Of a stretch of 20,067 nucleotides of DNA, positions 1-11,651 are shown in pieces. Position numbers and translations under genes: made by a program. How positions within the stretch are numbered: position 1 is the stretch's first letter; every line of letters begins with the position of its first letter. Source of the DNA: Betaproteobacteria bacterium SG8_40 (GTDB lineage: Bacteria; Pseudomonadota; Gammaproteobacteria; Burkholderiales; Eutrophovitaceae); the NCBI GenBank assembly GCA_001304425.1, contig LJTS01000051.1, positions 1 through 20,067 of the forward strand. The letters are read 5' to 3'. The notes below the pieces were generated by a model. The model did not search any database and was not told where the DNA came from. It saw nothing but the letters and a program-made list of their open reading frames with translations.

Positions 1-1
1 C

Positions 2-394
2 GATGAGCGCGAGTCCGGCAAGCGCGCGCTGCTGAATTTCGGCCACACATTCGGTCATGCCATCGAGGCCGGCCTGGGTTTCGGCACGTGGCTGCACGGC
101 GAGGCGGTGGGCGCGGGCATGTTGCTCGCGGCGAAACTTTCCGTGCGACTGGGCAATATCGGCGAGCAGGACATGCTGCGGCTCGAGCATCTCCTTCGCC
201 GTGCCGGTTTGCCGACGGAAGCTCCCGCGCTTGGCGCACAGCGTTACCTCGAATTGATGGGCTACGACAAGAAAGTCCATGACGGGAAGCTAAGACTGGT
301 GTTGTTGAAATCGATCGGTGCGGCATACCTGAGCGACGACTTTGCCGCGGACGCACTGTCGCGTGTTCTCGAGGAAATTCCGCACGATGAGTGA
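2..394 (+). CDS. aroB: 3-dehydroquinate synthase, C-terminal part (5' end outside window)
   Basis: AroB converts 3-deoxy-arabino-heptulosonate 7-phosphate to 3-dehydroquinate, the second step of the shikimate pathway, in the cytoplasm with NAD and a divalent metal. The visible 130 residues are about the last third of a protein that is usually near 360 residues. The reading frame is open from base 2. It carries NFGHTFGHAIE, the family's metal-binding histidine motif, and then LHGEAVGAGM, which holds a further conserved histidine. The rest is the helical C-terminal domain, with YDKKVHDGKLRLVLL near the end. It stops at TGA 392-394, inside the start of the next gene. The upstream neighbour is often aroK, but this cannot be seen here. 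Nothing looks unusual. Confidence 0.96.
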   Translation, partial: DERESGKRALLNFGHTFGHAIEAGLGFGTWLHGEAVGAGMLLAAKLSVRLGNIGEQDMLRLEHLLRRAGLPTEAPALGAQRYLELMGYDKKVHDGKLRLVLLKSIGAAYLSDDFAADALSRVLEEIPHDE

Positions 395-1508
395 GCTGGC
401 GCCATACGCGGCGCGGACGCAGGCATCGCGCGGGCGCCGCTTCTTCGAGCCGCCCCCGGAGGGTCGAAGCGAGTTCCAGCGCGACCGGGACCGTATCGTC
501 CACTCAACGGCCTTTCGGCGCCTTGAATACAAAACGCAGGTGTTCGTCAATCACGAGGGAGACCTGTTTCGCACCCGCTTGACGCACAGCATCGAGGTTG
601 CCCAGATCGCAAGATCAGTCGCGCGCAACCTGATGTTGAACGAAGATCTCGTTGAGAGTATCGCTCTGGCCCACGATCTTGGACACACGCCTTTCGGGCA
701 CAGCGGCCAGGATGCCTTGAACGATTGCATGCGCGAATATGGCGGCTTCGAGCACAACCTCCAGTCATTGCGGGTCGTCGATTTGCTGGAACAGCGCTAC
801 GGCGCGTTCGACGGTCTGAACCTGTGCTTCGAAACGCGCGAGGGCATACTCAAGCATTGTTCGCAAGCCAATGCCAAGAAACTTGGCGATGTAGGAGAGC
901 GTTTCCTGTTGAAAAAGCAGCCGTCACTGGAAGCGCAGCTGGCAAATCTTGCCGACGAAATTGCCTACAACAACCATGATGTCGACGACGGACTGCGCTC
1001 GGGCCTCATCACGCTGGAAGATCTTCTCGAAGTACCCGTATTTTTGCGGCACCTGGAAGAGGTGCGGCGGGAATTCCCTGACCTTCAGGACCGGCGTCTG
1101 ACCCACGAGACCATACGTCGCATGATCAACACCTTTGTCACCGATCTCACCGGCGAAAGCCGGCGCCGTATCGGCGAATACGCGCCGGACGACATCGAGG
1201 CCGTTCGCGCCGGGCCGATGCTGATTTCGTTCAGTGACGACGTGAAGCGCTTGCAGCAGGCATTGCAGACGTTCTTGCGCGCCAGACTCTACAAACATTA
1301 CCGGGTGCAGCGGATGGCCAACAAGGCCAAGCGCATCGTCCGTGAGCTTTTCTCGGCGTTTCTGGAAGAACCGCAATTGTTGCCGCCTGAGTATCAGACG
1401 CGCGCCAAGCTCGACGCGCCCCGCGCGATTGCCGATTACGTGGCCGGGATGACGGACCGCTACGCGATAAAGGAGTACCGGCGGATTTTTGCCGTCGACA
1501 TCTCCTGA
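387..1508 (+). CDS. dgt: Deoxyguanosinetriphosphate triphosphohydrolase-like protein (HD superfamily)
   Basis: This is a predicted cytoplasmic dNTP triphosphohydrolase, which would split dNTPs into deoxynucleoside and tripolyphosphate. Its exact substrate is not established by sequence. The 373-residue product is the usual length for the short (type 2) dGTPase-like family. The HD-domain metal ligands are visible: His67 in RTRLTHSIEVAQ, His96-Asp97 in AHDLGHTPFGH, and Asp190 in LADEIAYNNHD. I chose ATG 387 because it starts the family-like N-terminus (MSELAPYAART) and has GAGGAA at 371-376, ten bases upstream. A TTG 45 bases further upstream is also in frame but lies deep within aroB. The ATGAGTGA overlap with the aroB stop suggests translational coupling. 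Confidence 0.93.
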   Translation: MSELAPYAARTQASRGRRFFEPPPEGRSEFQRDRDRIVHSTAFRRLEYKTQVFVNHEGDLFRTRLTHSIEVAQIARSVARNLMLNEDLVESIALAHDLGHTPFGHSGQDALNDCMREYGGFEHNLQSLRVVDLLEQRYGAFDGLNLCFETREGILKHCSQANAKKLGDVGERFLLKKQPSLEAQLANLADEIAYNNHDVDDGLRSGLITLEDLLEVPVFLRHLEEVRREFPDLQDRRLTHETIRRMINTFVTDLTGESRRRIGEYAPDDIEAVRAGPMLISFSDDVKRLQQALQTFLRARLYKHYRVQRMANKAKRIVRELFSAFLEEPQLLPPEYQTRAKLDAPRAIADYVAGMTDRYAIKEYRRIFAVDIS

Positions 1509-1510
1509 GA

Positions 1511-1524
1511 GAGCCGCCCGGCTC
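1511..1524 (+). terminator. Small hairpin after dgt, weak terminator candidate
   Basis: GAGCC and GGCTC form a perfect 5-bp stem around a 4-base GCCC loop, two bases after the dgt stop codon. The next bases are AAATCCCCCTTT, so there is no uridine run directly after the stem. It is therefore a poor intrinsic terminator, and dgt may read through towards gltB. Confidence 0.2.
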
Positions 1525-1537
1525 AAATCCCCCTTTA

Positions 1538-1567
1538 TTGATTAACGCCCGCCGATCACGGTACCAT
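1538..1567 (+). promoter_or_regulatory. Possible sigma70-type promoter of gltBD
   Basis: TTGATT (1538-1543) and TACCAT (1562-1567) each match 4 of 6 bases of the -35 and -10 consensus, and are 18 bases apart. They lie in the only sizeable gap before gltB. Use of this site would give a leader of about 105 bases holding both hairpins described next. The match is modest and rests on sequence alone. Confidence 0.3.
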
Positions 1568-1582
1568 TCACGGCTTTGCTGA

Positions 1583-1629
1583 GAATCCGGCTCGGGGCCG
1601 GATTCGGCGTCTATGGGGGCCAGGTCCCC
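1583..1629 (+). promoter_or_regulatory. Two consecutive hairpins in the gltB leader
   Basis: The first hairpin has perfect 9-bp arms, GAATCCGGC (1583-1591) and GCCGGATTC (1597-1605), around TCGGG. The second has GGGG (1616-1619) and CCCC (1626-1629) around CCAGGT. Neither is followed by a T run, so they do not look like terminators. They could be structure in the 5' untranslated leader or a protein-binding dyad. I recognise no riboswitch class here. Confidence 0.35.
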
Positions 1630-1679
1630 GTATTGGCGCCTAAAGCGGACAACATCTGTTTCGAAAAGAAGGCAAAACC

Positions 1680-6317
<4,638 letters not shown>

Positions 6318-6318
6318 C

Positions 6319-7797
6319 ATGGGCAAACCAACCGGATTTATTGAAATCGAGCGAGTCGGTGAAGCATCTCTGGCGGTCAGCGAGCGTGTCGGAAATTATC
6401 GGGAGTTCGTTCTTCACCATGCCGATGAGGAAGCTTCGCGCCAGGGCGCACGCTGTATGGACTGCGGCATCCCCTTTTGTCAAAGCGGGTGTCCGGTCAA
6501 CAACATCATTCCGGACTGGAACGACCTCGTTTACAAACAGAAATGGAAAGTTGCGCTCGACACGCTGCACTCCACCAACAATTTCCCCGAGTTCACCGGA
6601 CGCATCTGCCCGGCCCCGTGTGAAGCGTCCTGTACGCTGAACATCAATGACGACGCGGTAACGATCAAGGCGATCGAGCACGCGATCATAGACAAAGGCT
6701 GGGAGCAGGGATGGGTCAAGCCTCTGCCTGCGGCGAGAAAGACCGGCAAGAAAGTGGCGGTCGTCGGCTCCGGACCGGCAGGACTGGCCTGCGCGCAACA
6801 ATTGGCCCGCGCCGGCCACGGTGTTGTCGTGTTCGAGAAGAACGACAGAATTGGTGGTCTGCTTCGCTATGGCATACCGGATTTCAAGATGGAAAAAAGC
6901 CACGTTGACCGTCGTGTTGCGCAAATGCAGGCCGAGGGCGTTGAGTTTCGAACCGGCGTCTGCGTTGGTGCCTTGGCGCAGGACATACCGGGGGTCAACA
7001 ATCTGGCCACCCGTTTCGTGTCGCACCAGGAGCTTCTGGAAGAGTTCGACGTGATTGCACTGACGGGCGGCGCCGAAAATCCACGCGACCTGCCGGTTCC
7101 CGGCCGCGAGCTCGAAGGGATTCACTTCGCCATGGAGTTCCTTCCCCAGCAGAACCGGATCGTGGCCGGTGATTCGCTTGCAAGCCAGATCAAGGCCACT
7201 GGAAAACGTGTCATTGTCATCGGTGGTGGCGACACCGGTTCTGATTGCGTTGGCACGTCCAATCGCCAGGGCGCGTTGTCGGTCACGCAATTCGAGCTGA
7301 TGCCGATGCCGCCCGAGGAAGAAGACCGGCCGCTGACATGGCCCGACTGGCCGATCAAGCTGCGCACGTCTTCGTCTCACGAAGAAGGCTGTAATCGTGA
7401 CTGGTCGGTGACGACAAAGCGTTTTGAAGGCGCCAACGGCAAGGTGGAGAAACTGATCGCTGCCCGGGTCGAGTGGAAGAAGGATGCCAACGGGCGCATG
7501 CAGATGAGCGAAATTCCCGGTAGCGAGTTTGAAATGAGGGCCGATCTTGTTCTGCTGGCGATGGGTTTCATCGGTCCGGTCCACGCCGGTGTGATCGAAC
7601 AGTTGAAGCTCGATCGCGATCAGCGAGGCAATGTGAAAGCCGACACCGAATCCTATCGGACATCGAATCCGCGAGTGTTTGCCGCGGGAGACATCAGACG
7701 AGGCCAGTCTCTTGTCGTCTGGGCAATCCGGGAAGGACGGCAGTGCGCTCGCGCCATCGATGAAGTTTTGATGGGCGTGTCGGAACTGCCGCGCTGA
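6319..7797 (+). CDS. gltD: Glutamate synthase (NADPH) small subunit
   Basis: GltD is the beta subunit of GOGAT. It takes electrons from NADPH through FAD and passes them through iron-sulfur clusters to GltB. The product is 492 residues, a usual length. The N-terminal ferredoxin-like region has Cys46, 49, 54 and 58 (CMDCGIPFCQSGC) and Cys97, 101 and 105 (CPAPCEASC), which bind the 4Fe-4S clusters. The FAD dinucleotide fold is seen at GSGPAG (150-155), and the NADPH fold at GGGDTG (302-307). The FAD motif ending FAAGDIRRG is near the C-terminus. ATG 6319 follows the gltB stop by one base and has GGAGG nine bases upstream, so the two are surely co-transcribed and probably coupled. Confidence 0.98.
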   Translation: MGKPTGFIEIERVGEASLAVSERVGNYREFVLHHADEEASRQGARCMDCGIPFCQSGCPVNNIIPDWNDLVYKQKWKVALDTLHSTNNFPEFTGRICPAPCEASCTLNINDDAVTIKAIEHAIIDKGWEQGWVKPLPAARKTGKKVAVVGSGPAGLACAQQLARAGHGVVVFEKNDRIGGLLRYGIPDFKMEKSHVDRRVAQMQAEGVEFRTGVCVGALAQDIPGVNNLATRFVSHQELLEEFDVIALTGGAENPRDLPVPGRELEGIHFAMEFLPQQNRIVAGDSLASQIKATGKRVIVIGGGDTGSDCVGTSNRQGALSVTQFELMPMPPEEEDRPLTWPDWPIKLRTSSSHEEGCNRDWSVTTKRFEGANGKVEKLIAARVEWKKDANGRMQMSEIPGSEFEMRADLVLLAMGFIGPVHAGVIEQLKLDRDQRGNVKADTESYRTSNPRVFAAGDIRRGQSLVVWAIREGRQCARAIDEVLMGVSELPR

Positions 7798-7867
7798 GCG
7801 CTGCCAGCGAACCAGGCTTCCGCTCCACCACGAACAACCACCAATCAACCTGTCGCGGAGGCCTGCT

Positions 7868-8932
7868 GTGTCTGCTCCCAAGAATGACACGTTTCTACGC
7901 GCACTGTTGCGGCAGCCAACACCCTACACCCCGATCTGGATCATGCGCCAGGCGGGGCGGTATCTGTCGGAGTACAACGAGACCCGCAAGCAGGCGGGCA
8001 GCTTTCTCGAACTTTGCAAAAACCCGCACCTTGCAACAGAAGTGACCTTGCAGCCTTTGGCGCGTTTTCCGCTGGACGCGGCGATCCTCTTTTCCGACAT
8101 TCTCACGATTCCCGATGCAATGGGGTTGGGGTTGTACTTCGCTGAGGGCGAAGGGCCGCGTTTCGAGCGCCCGCTTCGCGAGGAATGGGAGATTCGCAAT
8201 CTGGATGTCGTCGATCCGGACGCCCATCTGCGTTACGTCCTTGATGCCGCATCGCAGATACGCAAGGCGCTGGATAACGAGATTCCGCTGATTGGTTTCT
8301 CGGGCAGCCCTTATACGCTTGCCTGTTACATGATCGAGGGCCGCGGCGGGACCGAGTTCCACGAGATCAAGCGCATGCTCTACGAGCGTCCCGATCTGTT
8401 GCATTCCATTCTGGATGTGAACGCCCGTTCGGTCGTGGCCTATCTGAATGCGCAAATTGAAGCCGGCGCGCAAGCGGTGATGATCTTCGACAGCTGGGGT
8501 GGAAACCTCTCGGCAGCGGCGTTTCGCGAGTTTTCACTCGCCTATATGGAGCGCATCTGTGCCGGTTTGAAGAAGGAGCAAGATGGGCACGCCGTCCCGT
8601 GCGTGGTCTTTACCAAAGGAGGCGGACAATGGCTGGAATCTCTCGCTGCGTGCGGCGCCGACGCGTTGAGCGTTGACTGGACCACGGACCTCGGTGACGC
8701 CCGCCGGCGCGTCGGTGATCGTGTCGCGCTTCAGGGAAATCTCGACCCCGCTGTGTTGCTGACAAATCCGGAGGTTGTCGAACGCGAGGCATCCAAGGTC
8801 CTCGCCAGCTTCGGGAAAGGCAACGGGCATGTTTTCAACCTTGGGCATGGGGTTTCCCGCTTCACACCGCCCGAGAATGTGGGAGCGCTGGTCGACGCCG
8901 TGCACCGCCTCAGCCTGCCCTATCACCAGTAG
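7868..8932 (+). CDS. hemE: Uroporphyrinogen decarboxylase
   Basis: HemE removes four carboxyl groups from the acetate side chains of uroporphyrinogen III to give coproporphyrinogen III, in the cytoplasmic haem pathway. It needs no cofactor. The 354-residue protein has the usual length. All substrate-contact positions of the family can be found: Arg27 and Arg31 in RQAGR, Asp77 in LFSDIL, Tyr154 in SPYTLACYMIEG, Ser209 in FDSWGG, and His327 in LGHGV. The start is GTG 7868, with CGGAGG six bases before it. A 70-bp gap separates it from gltD, with no clear terminator or promoter, so co-transcription with gltBD is possible. Downstream lies a long non-coding region. Confidence 0.98.
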   Translation: MSAPKNDTFLRALLRQPTPYTPIWIMRQAGRYLSEYNETRKQAGSFLELCKNPHLATEVTLQPLARFPLDAAILFSDILTIPDAMGLGLYFAEGEGPRFERPLREEWEIRNLDVVDPDAHLRYVLDAASQIRKALDNEIPLIGFSGSPYTLACYMIEGRGGTEFHEIKRMLYERPDLLHSILDVNARSVVAYLNAQIEAGAQAVMIFDSWGGNLSAAAFREFSLAYMERICAGLKKEQDGHAVPCVVFTKGGGQWLESLAACGADALSVDWTTDLGDARRRVGDRVALQGNLDPAVLLTNPEVVEREASKVLASFGKGNGHVFNLGHGVSRFTPPENVGALVDAVHRLSLPYHQ

Positions 8933-8948
8933 GGACGGCGCTCCCGGA

Positions 8949-8989
8949 AGTGCCATCTGCGTGTTTTTATGCACAATTTCCCTGGCACT
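8949..8989. repeat. 7-bp inverted repeat downstream of hemE
   Basis: AGTGCCA (8949-8955) and TGGCACT (8983-8989) are perfect inverse complements around a 27-base spacer that contains TTTTT at 8964-8968. It may be a transcript-end stem-loop of hemE, but no T run follows the right arm. A shorter alternative stem, GGCGCT (8937-8942) with AGTGCC (8949-8954, one G-U pair), has the TTTTT about ten bases downstream and could act as a weak terminator. Confidence 0.35.
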
Positions 8990-9019
8990 CGAAGCGCGCG
9001 GGTGTTAAACGGTACAAAC

Positions 9020-9055
9020 TTGCTTACATTTCATAAGATCATGTTTCGTAAGCAA
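9020..9055. promoter_or_regulatory. 36-bp imperfect dyad, possible operator
   Basis: The outer arms TTGCTTAC (9020-9027) and GTAAGCAA (9048-9055) are perfect 8-bp complements. Inside, CAT (9032-9034) and ATG (9041-9043) also pair, symmetrically about a 6-base centre, with unmatched 4-base segments between. The layout resembles a dimeric-regulator operator more than a terminator. The bases after the right arm are TTATAGGG. The regulator is unknown, and an RNA stem-loop is the alternative. Confidence 0.4.
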
Positions 9056-9141
9056 TTATAGGGCAGAATCATTGGTCATCCGGGAATTTTCCGGTGGCAC
9101 CGGGCCGGGTTCTGGCCGTCAGCGCGTTTTCATCAACAGAT

Positions 9142-9150
9142 TTATCCACA
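9142..9150 (+). promoter_or_regulatory. Perfect DnaA box upstream of priA
   Basis: TTATCCACA matches the DnaA-box consensus at all nine bases. It is 107 bases before the priA start and 28 bases before the -10-like TATAAA. I see only this one perfect box in the region, so a replication origin is unlikely. A role in DnaA-responsive expression of priA is an inference. Confidence 0.5.
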
Positions 9151-9178
9151 GGTCAGGCTGCTGAAAAAAAGCCCAATA

Positions 9179-9184
9179 TATAAA
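9179..9184 (+). promoter_or_regulatory. -10-like element before priA
   Basis: TATAAA matches five of six bases of the sigma70 -10 consensus in an AT-rich patch (AATATATAAA). No good -35 hexamer lies 16-18 bases upstream. If used, it would start priA transcripts about 65 bases before the start codon, with the DnaA box just upstream of the polymerase footprint. Confidence 0.3.
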
Positions 9185-9256
9185 GCCGCTTACGTGCACT
9201 ATTGAATGCTCGTCGATAAGCGTGCGTGCTAACTTGCCGATGGGCCGGAACCGACG

Positions 9257-11449
9257 ATGACAATTGCCCGTGTCGAACTTGATGTGCCTATCGCCGGACC
9301 TTTTGATTACGAAACAGGCCAGGTCGATGTTGGGATCGGCGCCCTGGTCACGGTCCCGTTCGGCCGTCGCCGTCTGGTCGGCGTCGTTACCGGGCTGGCG
9401 CAGACGAGCGAACTGGATCAAACGCGCTTGAAGCGTGTTGAACGTGTGCTGCCGGTCGAACCACTGCCGGCAACTACCCTGTCGCTCGCAGCATTCTGCG
9501 CGGACTACTACCGGCATCCGCTCGGGCAGGTACTGAGCGCCGTCCTTCCGACAATGCTGAGAAAACCGGATTTCGGAAAGCGCGTGCGAGCCTGGGAGTA
9601 CTCGTTGTGCAACGACGGGCTGGTTCACATTGAAGCCGGCATCAATCCCAGGGCGGTGGGGCAGAAAAGGCTGTTGCGGGCGCTGGTCGAAGGCAACGCG
9701 GTTGACGGTGTGCAGGCGCGGCTGATTTATCCCGGCGCGCAAAGGGTGTTGAAGGAGTGGGTCGAAAGAGGCTGGGTTGAACGTCGCCCGGCCCGTGCGC
9801 TGCCACCGGTCGCCCAGTTGACGCGAAGCGAAAGGCCGACGGTTACCCCGGCGCTGACCGATGAACAGCTTCAGGCGATTGCAGCGATCGGGGGGTCATT
9901 CGCAAGCTATGTTCCCTGGCTGCTGCATGGTGTGACGGGCAGCGGCAAGACAGAGGTTTACCTGTCCCTGATCGAGCAGGTCGCCGCAAGCGGAAAGCAG
10001 ACCCTGCTGCTGGTGCCGGAGATCAATCTCACGCCGCAACTCGAAGCGCACGTCCAGGGAAGGTTTCCGCAACTCGAAATGGTAAGTCTGCACAGCGGGC
10101 TGGCTGAAGGCGAACGGCTGGCACGATGGCAGAAAGCCAGGGCCGGCCAGGCGTTCATTGTGTTGGGAACGCGCCTGGCAGTATTTACGCCTTTGCCGCG
10201 ACTCGGACTGGTCATCGTTGACGAAGAGCACGACCTGTCCTACAAACAGGCTGAAGGACTGCGATACCATGCGCGCGACCTCGCCGTATACGTTGCGAAA
10301 AGCGCCCATATACCGGTCGTGCTGGGGTCTGCAACGCCATCGTTGGAGACCTATGCCAACGTGCTCGAAGGGCGTTACCAAATTGCGCAACTCAGACAGC
10401 GTCCGGTAGCCGCGGCACCCGCTGTCGAATTCATCGACGTGCGGGGGCAGCATCTAAGTCACGGTCTTTCCGATGCGGCCGTCACCGCCGTCAGGCAATG
10501 CTTAAGCCGCGGGGAACAGAGCCTCATCTATATCAATCGCCGCGGTTTCGCACCGGTAATGCTGTGTCATGCCTGTGGCTGGATGGCGGAGTGTCTGCGA
10601 TGCTCGGCCAGGCTGACCCTGCATTCCAGGTCGTCAAGATTGAGGTGTCATTACTGCGGTCACGAAGAGCCCGTTGTCTCTGTCTGCCCAACGTGCGGCA
10701 ATCAGGACCTGCATGGTCTCGGGCAAGGAACGCAGCGAGTCGAAGAAGCCTTGCGAGCGCTCGCTCCGCAGGCGCGGGTGCTTCGGGTCGACAGCGACAG
10801 TACGCGGCGCCGCGGTGCGTTTGCCCGGATGCGGGAACAGATCCGCGATGAAGAAGTAGACATCCTGGTGGGAACGCAGATGCTGGCGAAGGGCCATGAT
10901 TTTCCGAAGCTTACGCTTGTGGTCATTCTCGGTGCTGACCATGCTTTGTACAGCAGCGACTTTCGTGCCGCGGAAAGGCTTTTTCAGCAACTCATGCAAG
11001 TTGCGGGACGGGCCGGGCGCAGTGACCGGCCCGGCCATGTGCTCATCCAGACCGAGTTCCCGGATCATCTGGTGTACCAGGCCCTGGCGCGTCAGGACTT
11101 CTCCGCTTTTGCCGAGGCCCTGCTGGCTGAACGGCGCAACAGTGGCTTTCCTCCCTACGTTTACCAGGCGGTATTGCGTGCGGAATCGCACCGCGAGGAG
11201 GACATGTGGTCGTTGCTTCGCAGCGCTGCCAGCAAAGGGGCGGGTATTGCAGCGAGCGACGTGACGCTCTATGACTGCGTGCCGGCGCCGGTTTTCCGCA
11301 TAGCCGGACGGTTTCGAGGGCAATTGCTGATACAAGCTCGCAGCAGAACGGCGTTGCGCAAGTTTCTGGGACGTTGGCATCCGTTGTTGCAAGAGGGCAA
11401 GGTCAGTGCGGCGCGCTGGGTGATCGATGTTGACCCGGTTGAACTGTAG
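9257..11449 (+). CDS. priA: Primosomal protein N' (replication restart helicase PriA)
   Basis: PriA is a 3'-5' superfamily 2 DNA helicase that recognises stalled forks and D-loops and directs reloading of the replicative helicase. The 730-residue product has the full domain set. The N-terminal 3'-end DNA-binding domain (about 1-100) begins with MTIARVELDVPIAGPFDY. A winged-helix region follows, then Walker A GVTGSGKT (225-232) and the DEEH box (322-325). Eight zinc cysteines lie at 437, 440, 446, 449, 464, 467, 477 and 480, one residue from the E. coli positions. Helicase lobe 2 includes QVAGRAGRS. The start is ATG 9257, although the upstream bases (GGAACCGACG) give only a weak ribosome-binding site. 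Confidence 0.97.
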   Translation: MTIARVELDVPIAGPFDYETGQVDVGIGALVTVPFGRRRLVGVVTGLAQTSELDQTRLKRVERVLPVEPLPATTLSLAAFCADYYRHPLGQVLSAVLPTMLRKPDFGKRVRAWEYSLCNDGLVHIEAGINPRAVGQKRLLRALVEGNAVDGVQARLIYPGAQRVLKEWVERGWVERRPARALPPVAQLTRSERPTVTPALTDEQLQAIAAIGGSFASYVPWLLHGVTGSGKTEVYLSLIEQVAASGKQTLLLVPEINLTPQLEAHVQGRFPQLEMVSLHSGLAEGERLARWQKARAGQAFIVLGTRLAVFTPLPRLGLVIVDEEHDLSYKQAEGLRYHARDLAVYVAKSAHIPVVLGSATPSLETYANVLEGRYQIAQLRQRPVAAAPAVEFIDVRGQHLSHGLSDAAVTAVRQCLSRGEQSLIYINRRGFAPVMLCHACGWMAECLRCSARLTLHSRSSRLRCHYCGHEEPVVSVCPTCGNQDLHGLGQGTQRVEEALRALAPQARVLRVDSDSTRRRGAFARMREQIRDEEVDILVGTQMLAKGHDFPKLTLVVILGADHALYSSDFRAAERLFQQLMQVAGRAGRSDRPGHVLIQTEFPDHLVYQALARQDFSAFAEALLAERRNSGFPPYVYQAVLRAESHREEDMWSLLRSAASKGAGIAASDVTLYDCVPAPVFRIAGRFRGQLLIQARSRTALRKFLGRWHPLLQEGKVSAARWVIDVDPVEL

Positions 11450-11476
11450 TTGCGAGTTAACCGTCACGTGAGCCGA

Positions 11477-11482
11477 TATAAT
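11477..11482 (+). promoter_or_regulatory. Consensus -10 box (TATAAT) upstream of argS
   Basis: TATAAT matches the -10 consensus exactly and lies 28 bases after the priA stop. There is no good -35 at normal spacing: GAGTTA is found at 17 bases, and TTGCGA only at 21. Transcription would start near 11488-11490. That leaves a leader of about 28 bases to ATG 11517, or about 65 bases to ATG 11554. Confidence 0.45.
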
Positions 11483-11516
11483 CGCGGCTTCTTTTCAGCG
11501 TCCGTGCCACCTTCAG

Positions 11517-11651
11517 ATGCATTCCGCGACTAACTTGCGCGCCCAGCTCCTCGATGCAGCTGGCGCTGACGAACAGCCTGCCGCAGGCGCCAGAAGTAAA
11601 ACTGATGCTGGAGCGGCCGAAAGCTGCCGGACATGGCGAATACGCCTGTAA
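11517..11651 (+). other. Probable displaced 5' end of argS (44-codon open frame from ATG 11517)
   Basis: ATG 11517 opens a 44-codon frame beginning MHSATNLRAQLLD, which resembles the first helix of ArgRS, and ends at TAA 11649. It is one frame away from the argS body. A single extra base near 11555-11560 would join it as MHSATNLRAQLLDAA to LALTNSLPQAPEV in the argS frame, giving an N-terminus of about normal length. From there on its codons are merely an argS shadow. Neither this ATG nor 11554 has a clear Shine-Dalgarno sequence. Confidence 0.45.

Larger units (their letters stand above)
8933..9256. other. Non-coding region between hemE and priA (324 bp)
   Basis: I see no convincing gene in this stretch. 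It is less GC-rich than its neighbours in the middle and at 9130-9190. It holds a 7-bp dyad (8949-8989), a 36-bp dyad (9020-9055), four CCGG tetramers with a 13-bp palindrome (9080-9108), a perfect DnaA box (9142-9150) and a -10-like TATAAA (9179-9184). A further weak dyad, CGCTTA (9187-9192) and TAAGCG (9217-9222), lies before the priA start. An unannotated small RNA cannot be ruled out. Confidence 0.7.

Noticed and set aside
924..1526. 200-codon - strand frame opposite the dGTPase-like gene
   Set aside because: It is antisense to a gene with all HD catalytic residues and has no motif of its own.
9142..9150. Replication origin next to priA
   Set aside because: I see only one perfect DnaA box and neither dnaA, dnaN, gidA nor parAB nearby.
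9119..9742. 207-codon - strand frame overlapping the priA 5' end and its upstream gap
   Set aside because: Two thirds of it is antisense to PriA's conserved N-terminus. The part in the gap contains the DnaA box and AT-rich bases and shows no recognisable protein.
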